A DNA stretch of 64,000 nucleotides from Enchytraeus crypticus. Its lineage: Eukaryota > Annelida > Clitellata > Enchytraeida > Enchytraeidae. Positions 62,366 to 64,000 of this stretch are shown piece by piece (position 1 is the first letter of the stretch; every line of letters begins with the position of its first letter). The stretch is taken from the NCBI GenBank assembly GCA_905160935.1, contig CAJHZI010000369.1, forward strand, positions 324,001 to 388,000, given 5' to 3'. The notes beneath the pieces were generated by a model, which had not been told where the DNA came from, searched no databases, and saw only the letters and a list, made by a program, of their open reading frames with translations. The position numbers and the translations under genes are program-made.

Positions 62366-63937
62366 CCCTTAATTGGTGACCTGGGATATAAATACATCCC
62401 AGCCTCCTTCTATAGCCTATTTCTTCTCTCCCCTCGCTTACTATCAGCTGTCCTTCTAGGAATGCCTTCAGTTACCCTATACTTATATTCTCCAAAAGTG
62501 GCTAGAATGTCATGCCCATAGCGGGTGATGGGTGTGGCCTATTATATGAGTATACCTACTTTGGTATCCTGGGGTGTCAATACAACCCAATAAATTAACA
62601 TAGAAAATCATAAATCATATTCTACAGTGCATTTTATTGTTGTGAAACAATAATATTTGAGCTGATGTTACTATTGTTAACAGTTCTCAAACAAATTTCA
62701 CCACTCAAAGGGGAAAATTATCTCGGGCGGCAACCAGGAACAGCACGAGATCAAAACCAAGGAAAACAGATTATGAAGCAGCCATGACATATGACTGGTC
62801 GTAATGTTACTTGTAATAACTTCTTCACAGGAATAAATACAGCACAAGAGTTTCTTTTGGTCAATACAACTATCGTTTGATCTATGGGAAAAAACAAGCC
62901 AGAAATTCTAGAACAAATGCAGAAATGCGAAGTTAAATCTTCAATATTTGGATTCCACGATCAACTTTCATTAGTCAGTTATGTTCCAAAGATGAACAAA
63001 GCTATTATACTACTAAGCACCATACCACACGACAAACATACTTCGAAAGAGAACGACGGTAAGCCAGATATTATCTTGCATTACAGTGACAGCAAATCCG
63101 GCATTAATAATCTCGACCACTTGGTCCGTACTTACTCATGTTAGAAAGAAAGGCACTAGATGGTGGCCTCTGTGTCTGTTCATGAACATTCTGGATATTG
63201 CCGCGGTGGCAGCGTATGTGATATGGTTTGAACAAATGCCAGATTGGAACAAAGACAAGAGCACCAAGAGACACAAGTTCCTGTCAGATCTAGTGTCTGG
63301 TTCTTCGGGAACAAGAGAGGCGGTTAGATATTCCACAAGTCATACAGAAAGGTCCAAAGCTAGCTCTGTAGCTCCTCGGCTTTGATGTGAGTAAACCTGT
63401 GAATCTTACTTCCGTGCACAAAACTCAGGGCAGGTGTCATATTTGTCCATGAAAACGGGACAAGAAAGTACGCACGCGTTGCATCACCTGTCAGAAATCA
63501 TGCTATACAGAACATTCAACAATAATTTGTCAAAGTTGCAGCTAGAAACTTTAAAGCATATGCACTGGTGCATATAGCTCTAGTAAACATTTAGAAGCTA
63601 TTAAACTTAGTACGGTATTCAAATAACAAGACAACAATTTAGTTAAGGTATCGCAAGTTAACTTTTGCTAGCTAAGATATTGACTGTAAGTTAAATTAAG
63701 CTATCTTCAATAATTGTGTGGATTGTGCAAAACATTCGTGCACAGATATCCCCATTGACAATTAATTATAACTCTCCAAGGATAATAATTGCATAGACAA
63801 TTATTACAAGAGGAATTAATTTTTATTTTTATGATTTAAAACAAGAATAGATGGAGTTTATGCATATTAAACCATTGGGGTGCAAATACACCCCAGGTTA
63901 CCAAATTAAGGTGAAAAATTAGGATACCGTTTAAGGG
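62366..63937 (+). mobile_element. piggyBac element with TTAA target-site duplication
   Basis: TTAA at 62362-62365 and 63938-63941 flank inverted ends CCCTTAATTGGTGACC / CCCTTAAACGGTATCC. Subterminal palindromes CCTGGGATATAAATACATCC (left), CCTGGGGTGTCAATACAACC (62574) and, inverted on the right, CCTGGGGTGTATTTGCACCC form a repeated motif. At 1,572 bp it is shorter than an element with a full ~600-residue transposase, so the N-terminal coding part is deleted. Confidence 0.9.
62704..63545 (+). pseudogene. piggyBac transposase remnant with C-terminal Cys-rich domain
   Basis: Plus strand, three frames. YLGRQPGTARDQNQGK, a TGA, MTGRNVTCNNFFTGINTAQE, a stop, MGKNKPEILEQMQK, SSIFGFHDQLSLVSYVPKMN, KAIILLSTIPHDK, KPDIILHYSDSKSGINNLDH (region of the last catalytic Asp), a frameshift near 63135, RKKGTRWWPLCLFMNILDIA, AYVIWFEQM, a gap, then VHKTQGRCHICP, TGA where Trp is usual, KRDKKVRTRCITCQKSC, YTEHSTIICQSCS and a stop. 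The Cys/His-rich end matches the zinc-binding domain of piggyBac transposases that recognises transposon ends. At least four disabling changes. Confidence 0.88.
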
Positions 63938-64000
63938 TTAATCTTGCTCTCCATCCTGAAATACCCTGTCACCATTCCATACATTCCATACCACACGTAA

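Noticed and set aside
63136-63336. 66-codon minus frame
   Set aside because: Antisense shadow of the piggyBac transposase remnant.

Overview
The window reads as nuclear DNA of an animal, most likely a marine invertebrate. It is AT-rich, has no bacterial-style gene packing, contains one intron-split G-protein-coupled receptor gene, and is otherwise filled with retrotransposons, SINEs, cut-and-paste transposon relics and very many (TA)n, (AG)n, (AAT)n and (GAT)n arrays. I cannot name the species from sequence alone.

The only host gene I can support lies on the minus strand. Coding exon 1 (31354-31766) encodes the N-terminus and TM1-TM3 of a rhodopsin-like GPCR, and exon 2 (13385-14120) encodes TM4-TM7 and the tail. 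The splice sites match consensus and the reading phase joins exactly, giving 382 residues across a 17.2 kb intron. That intron holds most of the repeat content of the left half: three transposon relics (two mariner-type, one probable hAT end), several SINEs, LINE fragments, a 2.2 kb satellite of 35-bp units, and a small tandem array that duplicates the exon 1 end and its splice donor.

Non-LTR retrotransposons dominate. LINE-A (5577-9385) is nearly intact, with ORF1 and an APE-endonuclease/RT ORF2 broken by a single stop. LINE-B (51560), LINE-C (41850), LINE-D (21470), LINE-E (minus, 49022-50224) and LINE-F (58160) are 5'-truncated. An RTE-like family called here AG-LINE, because its 3' end runs into (AG)n, recurs at least nine times. 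A second RTE-like tail family ends in (GAT)n. SINE-a ends in (GAT)n. SINE-b ends in a small hairpin shared with AG-LINE, suggesting a LINE/SINE partnership. SINE-c and SINE-d have tRNA-like heads.

DNA transposons: two copies of one mariner deletion derivative (14530-15315 and 59428-60216), a third mariner-type element with about 190-bp inverted repeats (19338-20298), and a complete-ended but dead piggyBac element with TTAA target duplications (62366-63937). All three mariner-type elements sit inside (TA)n arrays. Other structure includes a 20-bp tandem repeat (39570-40008), a 17-bp one (46036-46412), a near-perfect 54-nt hairpin (35099-35152), and two nested SINE insertions with visible target-site duplications. 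Long stretches between these hold no gene I can support.
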